Positions 60,736 to 64,000 of a DNA stretch of 64,000 nucleotides are shown here, piece by piece. The stretch is from Virgibacillus_P tibetensis. GTDB lineage: Bacteria > Bacillota > Bacilli > Bacillales > Amphibacillaceae. Under the pieces are notes generated by a model. It worked only from the letters and a program-made list of their open reading frames with translations. It searched no databases and had not been told where the DNA came from. The stretch lies in assembly GCF_036026595.1 (NCBI RefSeq), contig NZ_JARZFX010000002.1, positions 372,001 through 436,000 of the forward strand. The letters run 5' to 3'. A program made the translations under genes and the position numbers. How positions within the stretch are numbered: position 1 is the first letter of the stretch; each line of letters starts with the position of its first letter.

Positions 60736-60774
60736 TATTTGACAAATACAGCAGAAATCTGGGATTGTACCCTA
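60736..60774 (-). repeat. Degenerate dispersed repeat abutting the zinc-ribbon gene stop
   Basis: In gene sense: TAGGGTACAATCCCAGATTT, then CTGCTGTATTTGTCAAAT. It aligns with the 41148 copy with several changes. The TAG is the gene's stop. Confidence 0.55.
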
Positions 60775-61338
60775 ATTTGCGTCATCCGTCATATCAATAA
60801 TATCCAGCCGAAACTGAAATCCTTCGTTGCTCATCAATATTTTGCCAATTTCATCCCATGTATAGGGTTTACCGTCAATAATGAGCAAAGGAACATCGCC
60901 TGTTTCCTCACTATACTCAATTCTACCGACAAGGCGATCACCAGTCATTGAATTTACCTTTATGCCATTTGGCATATGTACCTCTTTAATATAATTGCGA
61001 GCAACGCCACGTTTTACCTTACTAACAAGTTTTTGAAACAGCTGCTGCTGATCACATTCTAACTCTCCATGAACGCCATATTTGTACCCGTAGCCAATAG
61101 TCTCTACCGCTTCTAAGGAGATACCCATTGGGAATAATGTTTTTTCAACAGTGAAATGTCTGACGGCTCCATTTGCATCTTTTACGGTAAAGGATTTAGG
61201 CTGCTTCTCCAAAGGGATTCCTAATTCCACTGACAGATCCTCGTTATAGCAATCTTGGCAAAGTGCTTCCTGCTGCCCATCCTCCGTAGTTAACATGATT
61301 CTCGCGCTATTTTTCATACATTTATCGCACATATTCAT
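60772..61338 (-). CDS. Protein with N-terminal zinc-ribbon-like CxxC pairs, unknown function
   Basis: This 188-residue soluble protein has Cys4-x2-Cys7 and Cys27-x2-Cys30 in the first 30 residues, like the zinc fingers of McsA-type proteins. The remaining region (VRHFTVEKTLFPMGISLEAVETIGYGYKYGVHGE) is of unknown fold, with an acidic C-terminus. Function is unknown. Its stop codon abuts a degenerate dispersed repeat. Confidence 0.75.
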   Translation of the reverse strand: MNMCDKCMKNSARIMLTTEDGQQEALCQDCYNEDLSVELGIPLEKQPKSFTVKDANGAVRHFTVEKTLFPMGISLEAVETIGYGYKYGVHGELECDQQQLFQKLVSKVKRGVARNYIKEVHMPNGIKVNSMTGDRLVGRIEYSEETGDVPLLIIDGKPYTWDEIGKILMSNEGFQFRLDIIDMTDDAN

Positions 61339-61479
61339 ATTGGTCTCAGTCCTTATAATAAAATAACCAAGAAGAGAGTAAACTTCTCAGTTTCTATGGA
61401 TTACATTATAACTAGATTTTTCATTCCTGTTAATAGAAATACATAGAAAAATTTGAAAAATTATTCTTTATTACCAAGG

Positions 61480-61512
61480 TAGTGCCTGTCACTTCCCGTT
61501 TTAGTAGAATGA
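61480..61512 (+). repeat. Dispersed repeat upstream of the DUF2663-like gene
   Basis: It reads TAGTGCCTGTCACTTCCCG, then TTTTAGTAGAATG. It is paired at a distance with the inverse copy at 62218, bracketing the gene 61693-62136. The rest of 61339-61692 is AT-rich, nothing seen. Confidence 0.82.
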
Positions 61513-61692
61513 TATTTCTATGTTGGTTCTATTTCTTTACACGATATAGAATGCGACTTGATTAATGATAATAATCCGTTTTTATTCCCATTTCTCTTTG
61601 GATACAGTGCGTTCAATCTATGCATTAACAATTTTAAATTTACATCTATATTTGTGGACAGCCTCATATATATATTTATGAGGTGATAAATT

Positions 61693-62136
61693 TTGGAATC
61701 ATGGAGAAATAAAGTAACAGAAGATACACAGATAATGTTAGAAACACTCCTTGACAAGAAGAAAGAGACGGATGGATTATTTTCACGGTATGAACTCTAT
61801 AATAATTTAACAATGATATTAGCTGTCTTATTTGTGATTTATACTCCCTTCTTTCTTTACTTCCAACACGAGGAAAACATACTTTTTCTTATAACAGATT
61901 TTATTATGAATATTTTCCACATCATTTGGTTTGTAATAATAGCTTATTTTCACTTAAAACAGTTGGGCTATTTGGCTAATGCAGAAAAGTTTAAAAAGAA
62001 GTTTGAAGCGTTACGAGTGGAAACTATCGAACACTTGAATAATACGTGGTACATAAATGAACATTCACCTACCAGAGACCAAATATCCAGATATATGGAA
62101 CAATACGGAATTAATGTCAGGTACAAAAGCAATTAA
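61693..62136 (+). CDS. DUF2663 (YpbF-like) small membrane protein
   Basis: This 147-residue protein has a charged N-terminal helix, two hydrophobic segments (about 38-58 and 63-90) and a charged C-terminal helix (LGYLANAEKFKKKFEALRVETIEHLNNTW). Length and layout match the YpbF/DUF2663 family of Bacillus, whose function is unknown; this is from memory of the family. The TTG start follows GAGGTG. Confidence 0.65.
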   Translation: MESWRNKVTEDTQIMLETLLDKKKETDGLFSRYELYNNLTMILAVLFVIYTPFFLYFQHEENILFLITDFIMNIFHIIWFVIIAYFHLKQLGYLANAEKFKKKFEALRVETIEHLNNTWYINEHSPTRDQISRYMEQYGINVRYKSN

Positions 62137-62146
62137 AAACAAAGGA

Positions 62147-62200
62147 GGTGCCAGCCTTTCCTTAAGCTTTGATGGTTAAAAGCATTCGGAGGCTGGCACC
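62147..62200 (+). terminator. Two-tier hairpin after the DUF2663-like gene
   Basis: The outer arms GGTGCCAGCCT and AGGCTGGCACC are perfect 11-mers; the inner pairing is GCTTT with AAAGC. No U-run follows, so it may not terminate fully. It is 10 bp past the stop. Confidence 0.7.
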
Positions 62201-62217
62201 CGCAATGTATTCAAGAA

Positions 62218-62250
62218 AATTCGACAAAAACCGGGAAGTGACAGGCACCC
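62218..62250 (-). repeat. Dispersed repeat downstream of the TcaA-like gene
   Basis: ATTCGACAAAAACCGGGAAG, then TGACAGGCACCC. It lies 23 bp past the TcaA-like stop and reads in that gene's sense. Confidence 0.85.
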
Positions 62251-62273
62251 ACCCCCCGGGGAATTGGCACTTC

Positions 62274-64000
62274 CTAAACTTCTTTTGTTTCAACTAATTC
62301 ATAGACTTTGTATTCGTCATTTATTTTTTTCAGCACGACCTTTGTACGGAATGTTTTATCCTGGGAAGAATCGGGATTATAAATCGTAAAGGATTCGACC
62401 ATCGTCACATTCCATGTGCTGTCATCTATCTTTTCCACTGATTCCAATTCTGTTTCCAGTAGATCCTCTGTAATCCCTTTTTCTTCTAGATAGTCTATAT
62501 ATTCCTCCGCTTCTTTTGCTCGTGGACTATCGTCAGCGATATAATCTTCCACATAATAGTAATTTCTGTAATTAATTGCATCAACACTTGATCTGGTATA
62601 TGACTCCATAAAGCTGGCAATCTCTGCGTTCAGGATATTACTTTTCGCCTTAGCGACCGCCTCTTCATCTGGACCAAAGACCGTACCAGAACCCGACACT
62701 TTATCAGTAGGATCAAAATAAGTGTAACTATCATCTGTCATAGAAACAATTTTCCACTGCTTCTCATCCGTGTTATAAACGAGATTCATTCTTAGAATAA
62801 AGCTCACATCATAAAAATCCGGTGTTTCTTCCAATTCATGTACTGCTTCATTAAAGCTATATTGGCTTAGAATTTCAATTACTGGTGCCTTGGAGCTACT
62901 GTCCACTTGGATAGAGTTTTGGTCAATTTCTAATTGTTCAAATTTACCACTGTAAAACCAGTACTCATCCACCTCGTCATTAATCATGGATTGGAGATCT
63001 TCAGAAACCACTTTCAGCAAGGAAGCATCTTTTCCTGCAAGCGACTCCACATATTGTTCACCGAAATCTTTCAATGTATCTTTCAACCCGCTGTATTGTT
63101 TTTCAGATAGTACATCGGCAAAGACGACCATCTCTGCCTCCGTAATTTGAAAGGCTTCGGAAACGACCTCTCCCCATGGCATCGAGACACTTGTCTGAAT
63201 TTGCTGGGAACCATCAAGAATAAATGGCCCAACAGCTTTTGTACTTCCATCTTCTTGGAGCGGTATTTTTTCCTCGCCAAGCTTTAGGAAGCTTTTCTCC
63301 AAATCAAGATCATTATAATTAGTGACGTAAAAAACAACCTTGGAGACATTGATATCCATATCCACATTTGTCGGATTTCCATAGGTGTCAGCCAATGTTA
63401 TACGACCAGATTTTTTAGTCTCTCCATACTTTCCTGAGAATACTGCCTCCAGTTCATAGGAGCCAGGAATGAATGGACCATAAATCATTTCATCCTCTGC
63501 TGGTTGCTGTTGCGTCATTTCCTTTTCATTAAAAAGAAAGGACAACCCCTCAATCGGTTCCGTATAAACTGCATATTGATCTATTGCTTCCACTTTACGT
63601 GCTGTAAAGACAAAAAGAAATTTATCATGCGGTTGAACAGAAACCAAGTCTCCCACTACCGATGTTCCTTCTTCTTCAGCCAACTTAATCAATGCCTCGG
63701 CTTCTGCCTTTGTCGCAGATGAACCATCCTGATGGACTACTAGTTTCGTAACAGCCTGTTCGTCTTTCTCTGTAATTGCATTTACAAAACGCTTCTCTAC
63801 GGAACTAGCGGACTGATAGGACTGGGCCCATAAAATAAATCCAATGGAAAAAATCGCTAACATACCAACTGCACTATACACAATCTTTTTCTTCTTAGAA
63901 AGAGGAGCTTTCTCAGATCGCTGCCTCTTTTCTTCCCCCACTTTGTTGTTCACGATAGTAGGAAGCTTCGTGCCACAATGAACACACATCTTATCTTCTG
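62274..64000 (-). CDS. TcaA-like zinc-ribbon membrane protein (5' end outside window)
   Basis: The frame stays open to the right edge (EDK before MCVHCGTKLP), so the true start and the first half of a zinc ribbon lie beyond 64000. The visible part has the second CxxC of the ribbon, a basic linker, one membrane helix (VYSAVGMLAIFSIGFILWAQ) and a long extracytoplasmic region of TcaA-type domains with an NTF2-like end (NILNAEIASFMESYTRSSVDAINYRNYYYVEDY). TcaA proteins affect the cell wall and glycopeptide susceptibility in staphylococci; a wall-related role is inferred here. Confidence 0.8.
   Translation of the reverse strand, partial: EDKMCVHCGTKLPTIVNNKVGEEKRQRSEKAPLSKKKKIVYSAVGMLAIFSIGFILWAQSYQSASSVEKRFVNAITEKDEQAVTKLVVHQDGSSATKAEAEALIKLAEEEGTSVVGDLVSVQPHDKFLFVFTARKVEAIDQYAVYTEPIEGLSFLFNEKEMTQQQPAEDEMIYGPFIPGSYELEAVFSGKYGETKKSGRITLADTYGNPTNVDMDINVSKVVFYVTNYNDLDLEKSFLKLGEEKIPLQEDGSTKAVGPFILDGSQQIQTSVSMPWGEVVSEAFQITEAEMVVFADVLSEKQYSGLKDTLKDFGEQYVESLAGKDASLLKVVSEDLQSMINDEVDEYWFYSGKFEQLEIDQNSIQVDSSSKAPVIEILSQYSFNEAVHELEETPDFYDVSFILRMNLVYNTDEKQWKIVSMTDDSYTYFDPTDKVSGSGTVFGPDEEAVAKAKSNILNAEIASFMESYTRSSVDAINYRNYYYVEDYIADDSPRAKEAEEYIDYLEEKGITEDLLETELESVEKIDDSTWNVTMVESFTIYNPDSSQDKTFRTKVVLKKINDEYKVYELVETKEV

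Noticed and set aside
23331..62250. Dispersed GTGCCTGTCAC repeats as CRISPR
   Set aside because: Copies are kilobases apart, in both orientations, and not regularly spaced; no cas genes are present.

Overview
The window is ordinary chromosomal DNA of a low-GC, Gram-positive, spore-former-type Firmicute. It most resembles the Bacillaceae around Virgibacillus, Oceanobacillus and Lentibacillus. The evidence is AAGGAGG ribosome sites, frequent TTG and GTG starts, Bacillus-type upp, tenA, rocABDGR and lutABC genes, a sigma-54 (SigL) regulator, Na+-coupled symporters and a LytR-CpsA-Psr protein. Genus is an inference. No rRNA, tRNA, CRISPR array, prophage or complete insertion sequence was seen. 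The M20 gene at the left edge and the TcaA-like gene at the right edge run off the window.

Layout. 1-6.5 kb: housekeeping and single genes (partial M20 hydrolase, secreted subtilase, upp, TPP-riboswitch-controlled tenA, DoxX, cupin). 6.5-20.6 kb: a two-carbon and lactate module on the minus strand. It holds a GntR regulator, glcE-glcF-glcD glycolate oxidase, an FAH-family enzyme, a lactate/glycolate permease, malate synthase G with a divergent LysR regulator, and lutABC lactate oxidation. Glycolate would give glyoxylate and then malate; lactate would give pyruvate. 20.7-23.7 kb: a decaying stretch with an N-terminally deleted butanediol-type dehydrogenase, an SDR with a divergent TetR regulator, and remnants of EamA and cupin genes. 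23.7-39.9 kb: arginine, ornithine and glutamate catabolism. A RocR-type activator faces a sigma-54 promoter driving rocA-rocD-rocG and a lipoyl-like small protein. An NhaC-type antiporter, enolase-superfamily enzyme and GNAT protein follow, converging on rocB, a guanidino-modifying enzyme, DDAH, an AGCS symporter and an IclR regulator. Inverted-repeat motifs upstream of three of these units suggest a local IclR regulon.

41-51 kb: an Opp/Dpp-type peptide importer fused by overlapping genes to a DUF1177 protein and an M20 peptidase, followed by an IclR regulator and an M29-like protein, with a divergent binding-protein gene. 51-64 kb: unrelated single genes (DinB-like, DUF3892, LCP, EamA, MATE, hemerythrin, PsiE, DUF2663-like, TcaA-like) and a compact M20 hydrolase + DUF3100 + small membrane protein operon that may be an uncharacterised uptake and hydrolysis system.

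From 23 kb rightward, mostly beyond 33 kb, a roughly 30-44 bp repeat (core GTGCCTGTCACTTCCC, then TTTTTGTCGAA) occurs about 15 times. Many copies are inverted pairs at gene 3' ends with a two-tier hairpin between them. In several genes the stop codon TAG abuts or belongs to the repeat, and in rocB the repeat encodes the last 14 residues. All starts and functions are read from sequence and memory of families; no database search was run.
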